The notes under the pieces were generated by a model that was given only the letters and a program-made list of their open reading frames with translations, was not told where the DNA came from and made no database searches. A stretch of 64,000 nt of DNA, taken from assembly GCF_021284745.1 (NCBI RefSeq), contig NZ_CP089925.1:2355001-2419000 (forward strand). Reading direction: 5' to 3'. Both the position numbers and the translations under genes were made by a program. Origin of the DNA: Lysobacter sp. KIS68-7 (GTDB taxonomy: Bacteria; Pseudomonadota; Gammaproteobacteria; Xanthomonadales; Xanthomonadaceae). Positions 23,614 through 32,536 of this stretch are shown one piece after another (the first letter of the stretch is position 1; every line of letters begins with the position of its first letter).

Positions 23614-23988
23614 ATGAAGTTGCTTGAGTTCGTCCCAGGAAACGATCTGGAAGATCTCATCATTAGGGCAAGGCGCGGATCTATGTCCCTCGATGACTTG
23701 CTGTCGAAGGTTGCGGATGCGTCCGTTTACTTACCTAGTCGAAGGGAAGTTGAGCAAGATGGGCAGGGTTTCGAGCCGTTGCTCATAGGATCAGAAGCCA
23801 ATCCGCTTGTCGCGGCCTTCTCGTCTCTCTCAAGATCGGAGACGACTCGCAGTCGGGCGTCGTATGTTCTCCGAATGCCAGGGCGCGAGTTCTTCCGACG
23901 ACTTCCGGGCGGATTTGGCGTGGTACTCAACCCGGGATTCGAGACGCAGCTAGTAATCTCCGAGGATGTCGTACCTCGTTTGAGATAG
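23614..23988 (+). CDS. SseB-like domain protein
   Basis: 124 residues. LPSRREVEQDGQGFEPLLIG and the later VLRMPGREFFRRLPGG with VLNPG match the SseB N-terminal domain, found alone in many bacteria. Function outside Salmonella is unknown. Soluble, cytoplasmic. Palindrome unit 5 begins eight bases after its stop codon, and a small gene follows. Confidence 0.7.
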   Translation: MKLLEFVPGNDLEDLIIRARRGSMSLDDLLSKVADASVYLPSRREVEQDGQGFEPLLIGSEANPLVAAFSSLSRSETTRSRASYVLRMPGREFFRRLPGGFGVVLNPGFETQLVISEDVVPRLR

Positions 23989-23995
23989 GCGCGAG

Positions 23996-24021
23996 TGTCC
24001 GCTTCTGGCCGAAAGCGGACA
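23996..24021 (+). repeat. 26-bp palindromic repeat (unit 5)
   Basis: Arms TGTCCGCTT and AAGCGGACA, interior CTGGCCGA. Lies eight bases after the SseB-like gene. Confidence 0.85.
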
Positions 24022-24050
24022 GTTTCGCAGCCAATTCGCTAGGAGCGACG

Positions 24051-24218
24051 ATGAACCCGGAACAGTGGAGTCAGGACATAGCCGAGTTGGCGGCTGATGC
24101 GTTGGTTGACGCAAAGTTGATCGATCGCAGCGTCATGGCGAAGGCAAAGGAAATCATCGCCGAGGAGATTTGGATACGCCTCAACCTCGGCGATTTTCCG
24201 ACCAAGCCTGAGGTGTGA
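24051..24218 (+). CDS. Small hypothetical protein (55 aa)
   Basis: ATG at 24051 with AGGAG (24041-24045) placed ideally upstream; 55 codons to TGA at 24216-24218. Acidic helical peptide (DIAELAADALVDAKLIDR, KAKEIIAEEIWIRL). It sits between palindromes 5 and 6 in the same orientation as the SseB-like gene, giving a cassette-like gene-repeat-gene-repeat order. No family recognised. Confidence 0.65.
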   Translation: MNPEQWSQDIAELAADALVDAKLIDRSVMAKAKEIIAEEIWIRLNLGDFPTKPEV

Positions 24219-24234
24219 CAGACCCGGCCGCGCA

Positions 24235-24260
24235 TGTCCGCTTTTGGCCGAAAGCGGACA
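24235..24260 (+). repeat. 26-bp palindromic repeat (unit 6)
   Basis: Arms TGTCCGCTT and AAGCGGACA, interior TTGGCCGA; 17 bases after the 55-aa gene. Confidence 0.85.
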
Positions 24261-24309
24261 CTTCACCCCCTTCAATGCTGTGCCCTCAGGTAATCATGAG
24301 AGTGGCTAT

Positions 24310-25104
24310 TTACTTCCTGCCGGCAGCCAACTCGGCCTCACGCCGCGCCCCGCACGCGTAGTGCACGAACAGGACGATCGCCCAGCTCACCCACAGCGAC
24401 CAAAGGGTGTGTGAGAGGAAGTGGGCGCCGCGCATCTGCTGGATCCATCCGAGTCCGAAGGACCACGCGAATGCGAGGAGGGCGATGCACACGCATCTCC
24501 GCGGGCGCTCGGGATACCAGAGCCATGTGAACGACAGCATCCAGGATCCGCTGCTCACGAACGCCGAAGGGAAGCACCGGCCGGGTGGCACGCCAGCGGG
24601 CGTTGCCTGCAGCAGATCGAAGTAGGGGCTGGCGCCTCCGAACTCCGCGACGTCCCACGGACAATGCGTGGCGCTCAAGTGATGCAACAGGCCGATCGTG
24701 GCGGGCACCACGATGAATGAGATCGCGACGCACGCAAGGCGTCGCCGATGCGTGGACAGGAAGCCCGGCTGCGTCGAACGGGCAGCGAGAATCGCAAGGA
24801 CACACATCGCGATTCCGGCGACGATCTCCAGCGACTTCAGGATTCGATGCACGGCGTAGTGCGTGAGCCACGCGTCGCGCCAAGGGAAGGTGTGGCTGGT
24901 CCGGTCGTACCAATGCGCCGCCAGGTCCAGGTCGAGTCGGGTGGCATGGAAGACAATGGCCAAGGCCCCGCCGGTCAACGCCAGTCCAAGCAAGTGCCAT
25001 CGATAGAGCGCTGGCCGGTGCATCGGCATCGGGCGTCGCCGCCATGTCGGAGGGCGGCGATCATGCCCGATGCCCCATGAGCGGCGGGTCAGGGTAGCGG
25101 ACAT
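24310..25104 (-). CDS. PAP2-superfamily membrane protein (possibly inactive)
   Basis: 264 residues from ATG at 25104 (a start at 25029 or 25023 is also possible). Five or six membrane helices. PAP2 motifs are recognisable: GRCFPSAFVSSGSW in the place of PSGH and RGAHFLSHTLWS in the place of SRxxxxxHxxxD. The histidine of PSGH is replaced (PSAF), so lipid-phosphatase activity is doubtful. The family normally dephosphorylates membrane lipid phosphates at the periplasmic face. Divergent from the small gene at 25170. Confidence 0.75.
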   Translation of the reverse strand: MSATLTRRSWGIGHDRRPPTWRRRPMPMHRPALYRWHLLGLALTGGALAIVFHATRLDLDLAAHWYDRTSHTFPWRDAWLTHYAVHRILKSLEIVAGIAMCVLAILAARSTQPGFLSTHRRRLACVAISFIVVPATIGLLHHLSATHCPWDVAEFGGASPYFDLLQATPAGVPPGRCFPSAFVSSGSWMLSFTWLWYPERPRRCVCIALLAFAWSFGLGWIQQMRGAHFLSHTLWSLWVSWAIVLFVHYACGARREAELAAGRK

Positions 25105-25169
25105 GGCCCAGGCGTCTTCACCCAGCAGTGCGTTAGAGTCGCCGTCCCGCATCCCCCTACACCTTGTCA

Positions 25170-25544
25170 ATGGCATACAAGCTCTCGCTGCCTCGCGAGC
25201 ATGAAATCCTTGAGTTGGTCTACGACGGACCGGTTAGCTATCGCGAACGACTGGATGCACTCGAAGACATGTCGTCGATCCTTGAAGCAACCAGCGTGCG
25301 AAACATTCTGGTGAACTTCACGAATGCGAAGCTGCTGGTGAACGACGACAACGACCGCATTGATTTCATTGCGAAGAGCGCGGTATCTCCCACCCTCAAT
25401 GGGTGTCGGGTCGCAATGCTGGGGCTATCGCGCGAAGACGGGCGGTCCACGCAGACGACGGCTCAGATCAGACAACTTGAGCTGGCCTTCTTCGATGACC
25501 GTGAAGAAGCGATCGCTTGGCTTGCATCACTCCGACGGGAGTGA
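25170..25544 (+). CDS. STAS/SpoIIAA-like small protein
   Basis: 124 residues; ATG at 25170 preferred over a TTG six bases upstream. The beta-alpha pattern with [31 protein letters not shown] and the final AIAWLASL resembles the SpoIIAA/STAS-like group with lipid or nucleotide binding. Function unknown. It converges on the cytochrome P460 gene (stop codons abut at 25544/25545). Confidence 0.6.
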
Positions 25545-26111
25545 TCAAGGCGAGTACTTCGTGAACACGTAGTCGCGCTGCGTGACGGCCTGGTGGCAGA
25601 CAAAGCAGGAGTACATCACTTTTTCATCGGTGGTCGGCTGGAGGTCTTTTCCGAAATTCGAGTAGCCCCAACCACCCGTGGCGGCATACTTTTTGGAATC
25701 CTTCTCCATGAACTGCAGATACCAATCGGGTGCGTCTCCCGGAACGAACGATTGTTCCTTGCCGAAGGTCTTGTTGTTCTCTTCGGAGGGGACCATTTTC
25801 CAGGCCACTCGGCCGACGACGGAACCCTCGGGAAAGGGCTTGCCTGCGCGATAGGCCCGGATCGCGATGTCATTGCCGATCACAACGCGTATGTCGTTGA
25901 GATCACCGGCTTCATGGGCGGCCGAAACGAATTTCCAGTCTCGGTATCCTTGCGGGATCGTCGTCACGATGACTTGCTTGGCCGCGTTGCTGTCTGGTGT
26001 CGCTTGCCCGGCCGTCATGCCGGTGTTCTGTCCAAACGAAGCAGGTGCCAGCCATGCTGCGGTGCCGGTGAGCACGCCCGCCGCAACGAACACCAGCGCG
26101 ATGCGTTTCAT
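25545..26111 (-). CDS. Cytochrome P460-family protein
   Basis: 188 residues, start ATG 26111 with GAGGG upstream. Signal peptide (1-28). Heme-binding CxxCH near the C-terminus (Cys169-Phe-Val-Cys172-His173) and the preceding beta-rich domain are typical of P460 cytochromes, which detoxify hydroxylamine or nitric oxide in the periplasm. Divergent from the large DUF11 protein with a 260-bp gap. A lysine-heme crosslink cannot be confirmed here. Confidence 0.85.
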   Translation of the reverse strand: MKRIALVFVAAGVLTGTAAWLAPASFGQNTGMTAGQATPDSNAAKQVIVTTIPQGYRDWKFVSAAHEAGDLNDIRVVIGNDIAIRAYRAGKPFPEGSVVGRVAWKMVPSEENNKTFGKEQSFVPGDAPDWYLQFMEKDSKKYAATGGWGYSNFGKDLQPTTDEKVMYSCFVCHQAVTQRDYVFTKYSP

Positions 26112-26371
26112 GGTGTCCCTCTTCTTGTTTGAGCCATAGCGGCGAAAGGAGATCACCCGAGGAAAGGCGAATCCATTACGCCTTCTGGGTGATGGGAGCG
26201 CCACGGCGTGCCAACGCGTGGTCGACATGCGATCGGCCATCCGCCGCTCACCTGTACGAGTTACACCTGCACGAGGGATTCCTGCGAGCGACCGTCGGGA
26301 AGATGCTCCGCGGGCCGTTGCCGGTCTCCTGCGGGCTTCCGGTTGCGTCCTTCTTCCAGAGGAATCCGGAC

Positions 26372-28225
26372 ATGTCCAAGCCGACAACCCGTTTCCAAAA
26401 GAATGCCGGTCGCGTCCTCACCTTGCTCCTCGTGGCCGCGGGCGTGGCAATCCCGCTGATCGCGCTCTCGGTCAACGACGAAACCATCTTCGAACTCGAA
26501 GGCAACGCCGTCGATGGCCCACCGGCCGGCGATGACTGGGAAAACATCGCGGACGATCGTCCGGGTGGCCCTGGGCTGATCGCCCAGAACCATTCCAACG
26601 TCCAGACGTTCATCACCGACGGCCTCGACGCCACGGACACCGCGTTCACGGGCGGCGGCTCGAAGGACGTCAACAACGTCAATCAATGGCAACAGGTCAC
26701 GTCCGCGGTTTCGCCCATCAAGAACGAAATCGGCCATGCCTTTGCAGCGGCGTACACCGATCCCTCGAACGGTCACCTGCTGGTCTATTTCGGCCTGGAT
26801 CGTTCCGGCTCCGGTGGCACCGCCGCGACCGGCTTCTGGTTCTTCAAGGACAAGATCAGCCTTGGCGCCAACGGACAGTTCGTCGGCACGCACACCGTCG
26901 GCGACATCCTGGTCACTTCCGACTACGTCACCGGTGGCAAGATCGGCGAGATCAACGTGTTCCGGTGGATCGGTGGACAGAAGCCCCTGCAAGTCGTTGG
27001 GTCCACCTCGACGGGCGGTGGCTTCACCGTCGGCGATCGGTACTGCCTGAATAACGTCGCGGGCCAGACCACGCCGATGGCGTGCGCGGCGTCCAACAGC
27101 AATCCCGAAACCGTGCCGTCGTCCTGGTCCACTTACTTCTTCAAGTCCGGCAGCACGTTCGATCCGACGAACACGTTCCCGGCGCGCACGTTCTTCGAAG
27201 GCGGCGTCGACCTCACCCAGATCTTCGGCACCGGATCGACGTGTTTCGCTTCGTTCATGGCGATGACCCGTACGTCGGCCTCCACCTCCGCGCAACTGAA
27301 GGATTTCGCGCTCGGCGACTTCGCCTTGTGCGACATGTCCGTGGCGAAGGCCTGCAAGGTCGAAGCCGGCGTGAGCCCGGTGGTGAATCCGGATGGCGTC
27401 AGCGTCCATACGAATTTCACCGTGACGTTCTCCAACCCGAGTGGCGGCACCTTGCGTGACGTGCAACTGGTCGAGAAGCTCGGCCTGGGCGGCACGACCG
27501 GAAACGCCTGCAAGATCACCGCCGTCGACCTGGGCTCGGGCGGCACCGCCGCGAATCCGGCGACGCCGTTGAACACCAACCTGGTCAAGGACACCGCGTA
27601 TGAAATCGCCAACACCATCGCGGGCCACTCCTCGGTTGACGTGACGTTGTCCTGCGACAGCCTGGATAACCCGCTCCTCAACATCGTGGAGGCGCGAGCG
27701 AAGACCTTCGTCGGCGCGGGCGATCCCGACCTGGTCCGCACGTACCAGATGAAGTCCGACGACGATGTCCTGGATGAGTGCGTCGCCCCCACCAACACGG
27801 CGATCGACGTGACCAAGGACTGCGTCGGCGACAAGGTGACGCTGGTCAACACCTCGGGCGGCATGAAGGCGCACGCCTGCTTCAGCATCGAGGTCACCAA
27901 CAAGGGCAACGTTGCGTTGAAGAACCTCGTGGTGGCCGACCCGAAGATCAGCGCCAATTCGTTGGTGCCGACGGGAACGACGTTGGGGCCCGCGGGGTCG
28001 GCGACGGACTCGATCCTGCTCGGTGACACCGATCACAGCGGCACGATCGACGCCGGCGAAGGCCTGTGCTTCGACGCGATCGCGCCCGACAACGGCGAAA
28101 CCGATACCGACGTTGCAGTGTTTGGAAACCGGGTGGACGTGAGCGCCGATACGGCCATTCCGGTCCCGAGCTTCCCCAACCCGCAGACCGACTACGCCAC
28201 CGACAGCTGCCCGCTGTGCAAATGA
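26372..28225 (+). CDS. Exported protein with DUF11-like C-terminal domain
   Basis: 617 residues from ATG at 26372 with AGAGGA upstream. Hydrophobic export signal (about 14-32). Beta-rich repeats through the body; the segment CFSIEVTNKGNVALKNLVV (about residue 505) is typical of DUF11/immunoglobulin-like extracellular repeats. Cysteines occur in pairs. Probably a surface or secreted adhesin-like protein; exact role unknown. A strong hairpin terminator follows at 28266. Confidence 0.75.
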   Translation: MSKPTTRFQKNAGRVLTLLLVAAGVAIPLIALSVNDETIFELEGNAVDGPPAGDDWENIADDRPGGPGLIAQNHSNVQTFITDGLDATDTAFTGGGSKDVNNVNQWQQVTSAVSPIKNEIGHAFAAAYTDPSNGHLLVYFGLDRSGSGGTAATGFWFFKDKISLGANGQFVGTHTVGDILVTSDYVTGGKIGEINVFRWIGGQKPLQVVGSTSTGGGFTVGDRYCLNNVAGQTTPMACAASNSNPETVPSSWSTYFFKSGSTFDPTNTFPARTFFEGGVDLTQIFGTGSTCFASFMAMTRTSASTSAQLKDFALGDFALCDMSVAKACKVEAGVSPVVNPDGVSVHTNFTVTFSNPSGGTLRDVQLVEKLGLGGTTGNACKITAVDLGSGGTAANPATPLNTNLVKDTAYEIANTIAGHSSVDVTLSCDSLDNPLLNIVEARAKTFVGAGDPDLVRTYQMKSDDDVLDECVAPTNTAIDVTKDCVGDKVTLVNTSGGMKAHACFSIEVTNKGNVALKNLVVADPKISANSLVPTGTTLGPAGSATDSILLGDTDHSGTIDAGEGLCFDAIAPDNGETDTDVAVFGNRVDVSADTAIPVPSFPNPQTDYATDSCPLCK

Positions 28226-28265
28226 CGGCAAGCCGCTGATCGGCGGAAGCTGATCGGTTGAACGA

Positions 28266-28299
28266 GGGGCGACGGGATTTCCCGTCGCCCCGTTTCTTT
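28266..28299 (+). terminator. Rho-independent terminator
   Basis: GGGGCGACGGG (28266-28276), loop ATTT, CCCGTCGCCCC (28281-28291), then TTTCTTT. Perfect 11-bp stem with a T-run, 41 bp after the DUF11 gene. Confidence 0.88.
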
Positions 28300-28349
28300 G
28301 ACCGATGCGTAGCGATTGCCGCGTTGGCGCCAGCAAAGGGAGGCCTGCG

Positions 28350-29357
28350 ATGCGCACACGTCCTGTCGTTGCCTGGTTGCTGCTGGCGCTGGTGGCATGT
28401 GCCTCCTGCGGACGGCAGGGTCACGGCACGACGGCGTCCGGGGCGGCAGAGGACGGCGATCCATTGCCCGAGCGTTACCGGGCCAGCTTGTTGTCCTCCG
28501 TCGGCGTGGTCCCCAGGCCCGGCAGCATCACCGTCACCTATCTCGGCACCTCGATGCTGCTGTTCGACGACGGGGAAACGCAGCTCCTGGTCAATCCGCG
28601 CGTCAGTCGATCTGCCGGATCGACCACGGATGGGAAGCGCATCGACGAAACTTTGAAGCTGCTGCAAGCCAATCGCGTCGGCGCGATTTTCGTCGCAGGC
28701 GAGGGCGATCGCGTTGGAGACGCGATCTACATCGCACGCAGGACGGGCGCGACTCTCGTGGGGCCGAGCGCCGCGCTCGACGTCGCGCGTGCCAATGGCG
28801 TGCCGCAACAGCAACTCGCCCCGTACATGCCGGGTAGCACCATCAAGGCCGGGAAGTTCCGGGTCGAGCAGATCGCTTCAAAGGCGGCGCCATTGCCGAA
28901 GGACGCATCAGGTCGAACGCATCCGGGCGGCAGTTCCGTCGATCTGCTCATCCGCAAGGGCAGTCGTTCGATCCTGGTCAAGTCGTCGGCGAACTTCCTG
29001 CCCGGCGCCCTCGACCATGTCAACGCGGATGTCCTGTTCCTTCCGACCGGCGGCCTGGCCGAGCAGAGCGACTACTTCCAGGACCTGTATTACCGGCAGA
29101 CCGTCGACCAGGTGCATCCGAAGCTCGTGGTCCCGCTGCAATGGGATGACGCCACGCGTCCGCTCAGTCGCAAACTGGTTTTGGCGGATGGAACGCCGGC
29201 CGCGTTCGATTTCCTGATGGGCCGCCTGCAACAGGACAAGATCAGGTTCGGGCTGCTGCAGGGTTATCACACGACGGAGTTATTCGACGCCAAGTCCTGC
29301 GCGATCCCGCTCTCGGCCGAACCGGTCACGAGTCCCGTCGCGGGCAAGGGCAGATGA
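28350..29357 (+). CDS. Metallo-beta-lactamase-fold lipoprotein with degraded metal site
   Basis: 335 residues, ATG at 28350 after AAAGGGAGG. Lipoprotein signal with lipobox LVAC. The body begins VTYLGTSMLLFDDGETQLLV and ends with a fold matching UlaG-like MBL proteins, but the position of the HxHxDH metal motif reads VAGEGDRVGD and carries no histidines. It therefore looks like a non-catalytic relative or a pseudo-enzyme. The stop codon overlaps the next ATG (ATGA, 29354-29357). Confidence 0.7.
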   Translation: MRTRPVVAWLLLALVACASCGRQGHGTTASGAAEDGDPLPERYRASLLSSVGVVPRPGSITVTYLGTSMLLFDDGETQLLVNPRVSRSAGSTTDGKRIDETLKLLQANRVGAIFVAGEGDRVGDAIYIARRTGATLVGPSAALDVARANGVPQQQLAPYMPGSTIKAGKFRVEQIASKAAPLPKDASGRTHPGGSSVDLLIRKGSRSILVKSSANFLPGALDHVNADVLFLPTGGLAEQSDYFQDLYYRQTVDQVHPKLVVPLQWDDATRPLSRKLVLADGTPAAFDFLMGRLQQDKIRFGLLQGYHTTELFDAKSCAIPLSAEPVTSPVAGKGR

Positions 29358-29662
29358 CAAATCGGGTTCCCCCGTCGCCGCTGGGCGGACCTCACCGTGG
29401 GACACATTCGGATTCGCCGGGAGAGGCGTATACGAAGGCCGTGCAGCTCCCACCGGCCAGCATGAACTTCAAGGATCTCTCCGACTCGAGGAATCTCGAG
29501 TTCGATTTCTTCGTCCGCGCACTGACGCAGGTCTTCCACGGCGAGTCGTGGGACGAGGTGCAGCCTTACGCAGAGCGCGCCTGGTTGGCCAGCGGGTTGG
29601 GCGCGGATCTCCCGTGGACGGACGTGCAGTCCGAGGTGCGTGCGGCCTGGCCCAAGGCGTGA
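29354..29662 (+). CDS. Small hypothetical protein
   Basis: 102 residues from the ATG that overlaps the preceding stop; a start at 29462 (MNFKDLSDS) would give 66 residues and is also plausible. Contains EFDFFVRALTQVFHGESW, an acidic helical segment. No family recognised. Probably coupled to the lipoprotein gene. Confidence 0.55.
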   Translation: MTNRVPPSPLGGPHRGTHSDSPGEAYTKAVQLPPASMNFKDLSDSRNLEFDFFVRALTQVFHGESWDEVQPYAERAWLASGLGADLPWTDVQSEVRAAWPKA

Positions 29663-29671
29663 TTCGGTGGG

Positions 29672-29926
29672 CTAGGGCAGGGTGCGTTTCGACAGTGCCG
29701 ACACATCGGGCGCAAGCACTTGTTCCATCGTTTCGCGCTCGCGCTTGATGCGGAGCGTGTCCAGCTTCAGGCGAGCAAACAAGGTCATCCGATATCCGTC
29801 CGGCGCTTCTTCGAGGAATCCCATCTCCAACAAGGCTTCGATTGCCGCATCGGAAGGGACGACGCCCTTGTCCAGCGCTTCCAGGATGACTTCGTACTCG
29901 CGCTCGATTTCTTGGCTTCCATGCAT
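29672..29926 (-). CDS. Small hypothetical protein
   Basis: 84 residues, helical, with a probable amphipathic segment (EYEVILEALDKGVVPSDAAI). It is convergent with the preceding gene. No family recognised. Start ATG at 29926. Confidence 0.5.
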   Translation of the reverse strand: MHGSQEIEREYEVILEALDKGVVPSDAAIEALLEMGFLEEAPDGYRMTLFARLKLDTLRIKRERETMEQVLAPDVSALSKRTLP

Positions 29927-29982
29927 GAGAACAACCCGCTCGACTTGCTGTGGATCTCAGCAAGCACAGCCTGAACAACACT

Positions 29983-31254
29983 TCATGTCTTCGAATGCGA
30001 CGAAGTCCGCAAATCGCAGGTTCGCACGATCAGGCAAGCCAGCAACGGTATCGCGATCGCATAGGCGTATTGCGCGAGCGTGACCCCGATGCCGAAGGGG
30101 AACCAGATGACGGGGACGCCGATCGCGCTCAGCTCACCGGCAAATTGCGCGACCAGGATCGATGTCATCGTCGCTACCGCCAGGATGCGCATCGGGCCAC
30201 TGCGAAGGATTCGCACGACACAGATCAACAGCAACGCGAGTAATCCGAGCCGACACAAGCGGCTCACCGCCGTGGCGTGGAACGCAGCACCCGCGATTCC
30301 GAGAACGGCCATCACCACGGTTGCACCGTCGATCGCCCGCGAGGCGCGCAGGCACCAGCGGTTCCAGGCAAGCGTCCACGCAACAAGGCTGAGCGGCGTC
30401 CAAAGTGCGTTCAACCAGACATACGTCGGCAGGCTGAGCAGATCGGTCCAGGAGACGATCGCGTTGTCGAGGCGCTTCAACGCCCAAAGCACCAGCGCGA
30501 TGCATGCAAACGCGATGAAGCCCGGGTGGGTGCTGCGTGGCCGAATCACAAGCGCCAGGCCAACGAGTGCGAAGATCGCCGCCGGCTCCACCACCTCGAC
30601 GATATAACCGGCGATCGTCCGCCACCACTGCACGCGGTAAAGCGCCTGGCTTTCCGGGCGCGGCGCTAGCGTCGGCGCGACGTGCACGCCGCCGGAGTTG
30701 TCGGCGGCATCGCTGCCGGGTTGCATGTAAGCGCGGATGGCGATGACCCCGGTTTTGCCCGCCGCATCGGCGGGAAGCGCGAACAACATCGGCCGCGTGC
30801 CCACGACGCGAGGGGATGCACCAAGCCGACCCGATCCGCCCAGCCGCACGCCGTTCCAATATAGCTCGTAGCCGTCCTCGACGGCGGTCGGTCCGAGAAC
30901 ATCCCACGCGCGGTGTCCGGCCGGCACCGTCACGGTGCGTCGATACCAGGCATACCCGCGATAACCGGGGTGGCCGTGCGCCATCCATCCCCCGACGTAG
31001 TTCGGCAACCCGACATCGCCATCGGTGCTGCTTGCCGGTGCGCTCAGGTCCGTCGTTTCCCAGGCGCTGTCGTCTGCGTCCGCATCGGCCCAGTGCGGGT
31101 TGTCGCCAACGTGGAATCGCCATGCCCCGTCGAGCAATGGGGCCGCGGCGCGCAATGCGGGCGGGTCGGGTTGTCCGCCGATCGCCAGGACCACGATCAC
31201 GCCGCCCAGCGCCATCAACGTGACAGCGACGATCCAGAGGATGGTGCTTCTCAT
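29983..31254 (-). CDS. Membrane protein with N-terminal carbohydrate-binding-like domain
   Basis: 423 residues from ATG at 31254. One membrane helix or signal anchor (5-26), then an extracytoplasmic beta-rich domain (about 35-215) resembling glycoside-hydrolase family 2 sugar-binding or galactose-binding folds (GAWRFHVGDNPHW, GYRGYAWYRRTV). The C-terminal half has seven or eight membrane helices, as in 7TMR-DISM-type proteins but without kinase or GGDEF. Possible extracytoplasmic sensor or transporter; role unknown. The VOC gene ends at 31259, five bases upstream of this ATG, so the two are co-transcribed. Confidence 0.65.
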   Translation of the reverse strand: MRSTILWIVAVTLMALGGVIVVLAIGGQPDPPALRAAAPLLDGAWRFHVGDNPHWADADADDSAWETTDLSAPASSTDGDVGLPNYVGGWMAHGHPGYRGYAWYRRTVTVPAGHRAWDVLGPTAVEDGYELYWNGVRLGGSGRLGASPRVVGTRPMLFALPADAAGKTGVIAIRAYMQPGSDAADNSGGVHVAPTLAPRPESQALYRVQWWRTIAGYIVEVVEPAAIFALVGLALVIRPRSTHPGFIAFACIALVLWALKRLDNAIVSWTDLLSLPTYVWLNALWTPLSLVAWTLAWNRWCLRASRAIDGATVVMAVLGIAGAAFHATAVSRLCRLGLLALLLICVVRILRSGPMRILAVATMTSILVAQFAGELSAIGVPVIWFPFGIGVTLAQYAYAIAIPLLACLIVRTCDLRTSSHSKT

Positions 31255-31258
31255 GTTG

Positions 31259-31645
31259 TCAGGCTCGCGCGGATTCATAAGTCCTAATTTCGATGTTGTG
31301 CGCATCCGGGTCATGGAAATACAGCGCATCCGCCATGCCTCTTGCGCCGAGCGATTTCGCAGGGAGCCCGCCCGACCGGTCGAACGGCCCGTTACCGTAC
31401 GGAATGCTCAGCTGGATGAGACGCCGATGGGCCGCATCGAATGCGGCGCGCTCCAGGCAAAACGCCAGGTGCACTTGGTCTTGCGGTACTTGCTCCATCA
31501 AGTCGAGCGTCAACCCCTCGTGCACTCTCAAGATGTCGAACGGGCCGGCCTTGCCTTCGTGTGCAAACGCGAGGATCTGCCGATAGAAAGCGACGGACTT
31601 GGCTGCATTGCGAACCCGCAAGATCATGTGGTCCAAAGCGATCAT
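31259..31645 (-). CDS. VOC-family (glyoxalase/bleomycin-resistance fold) protein
   Basis: 128 residues from ATG at 31645. Typical start LDHMILRV and C-terminal HDPDAHNIEI, which supply the metal-binding His and Glu of the two half-domains. A dioxygenase, glyoxalase or binding protein; substrate unknown. It follows the SDR gene by 10 bases on the same strand, so they are co-transcribed. Confidence 0.85.
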   Translation of the reverse strand: MIALDHMILRVRNAAKSVAFYRQILAFAHEGKAGPFDILRVHEGLTLDLMEQVPQDQVHLAFCLERAAFDAAHRRLIQLSIPYGNGPFDRSGGLPAKSLGARGMADALYFHDPDAHNIEIRTYESARA

Positions 31646-31655
31646 CGGATGTCCT

Positions 31656-32441
31656 TCATGACATGACACGGCCGCCGGCCACATCCAGAGTCACGCCGGT
31701 GATCCAGGAAGAAGCCGAGGACAGGAGAAAGAGGGTCGCGGCAGCGACGTCTCGTGGATGACCGAGTCGACCTAGTGGAAACGCGGCACGCATCTGCTGC
31801 TCTTGTTCGTCCGAGATGGCCTGTCGCGTTCGCTCCGTCAAAACCGCGGATGGAGAAACACAGTTGACCCGGATGCCATGCTTCCCTGTCTCCTGGGCCA
31901 AGTGACGCGTGAGCATGATCACCCCGGCTTTGGCTGCGCCGTACGCAGCGGGCGCCCCTGCGGCCACCCTGCCACCGGCCGACGCCATGTTCACGATGCC
32001 TCCAGAGCCGCGGGCGATCATTGCCGGCAAGAAGCATTTGAGGGTGAAGAACGTCGAGGTCAGGTTGTTGTCGATGCTCGAACGCCAGTCCTCCTCGGTG
32101 ATCTGCTCGAACGGCATCGGCCGCGCGGTGCCTCCCCCGGCAAATGCCACGACAAAGTCAGGCGCACCGAACTCCGCATGGATGCGGTCCCGCATCGCTT
32201 CCACCGACGACAGCCGGGCGCAATCCGCTGGCGCGGCGAGGGCGTGGCCACCGATCGCGCGGATGGCCTGCGCTGTCGCGTGGATCGCGGTTTCGTCCCG
32301 GCCGTTGATGGCGACCTTGACGCCATTCCTCGCCAGCGCGAGGCAGGTCTCCGCCCCGATGCCACGTGAGCCTCCGGTCACGACGGCAACCTTGCCATGG
32401 AGGTCGGGAAACACCGGAATCGTGGACGGCGGCAGAGGCAT
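31656..32441 (-). CDS. Short-chain dehydrogenase/reductase (FabG-like)
   Basis: 261 residues. TGGSRGIG (22-29), catalytic Ser154, Tyr167 and Lys171 (YGAAK). The usual NNAG is altered to FAGGG (100-104). C-terminal LDVAGG is typical of FabG relatives. NAD(P)-dependent oxidoreductase, substrate unknown. Divergent from a LysR-family regulator that probably controls it, with an inverted repeat between them. Confidence 0.88.
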   Translation of the reverse strand: MPLPPSTIPVFPDLHGKVAVVTGGSRGIGAETCLALARNGVKVAINGRDETAIHATAQAIRAIGGHALAAPADCARLSSVEAMRDRIHAEFGAPDFVVAFAGGGTARPMPFEQITEEDWRSSIDNNLTSTFFTLKCFLPAMIARGSGGIVNMASAGGRVAAGAPAAYGAAKAGVIMLTRHLAQETGKHGIRVNCVSPSAVLTERTRQAISDEQEQQMRAAFPLGRLGHPRDVAAATLFLLSSASSWITGVTLDVAGGRVMS

Positions 32442-32494
32442 GGTGGCACCCGATCGTTTGCATTTGCCCAGACTTTGAGGCCGCTATAGACTCA

Positions 32495-32536
32495 ATACAA
32501 ATCATGGATTGATCGTGATCCCATAGATATTTGTAT
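32495..32536. promoter_or_regulatory. Inverted repeat between SDR and LysR genes
   Basis: ATACAAAT (32495-32502) and ATTTGTAT (32529-32536), 26 bp apart, the second half overlapping the lysR start codon. The T-N11-A rule does not fit exactly; candidate LysR autoregulatory site. Confidence 0.45.

Noticed and set aside
24039-24275. 78-aa minus-strand open frame overlapping the 55-aa gene
   Set aside because: The plus-strand gene has an ideal ribosome-binding site; the minus frame runs through the palindrome and has none.
26261-28357. 698-aa open frame opposite the exported DUF11 protein
   Set aside because: It is Arg/His/Val-rich shadow sequence without a signal or motif.
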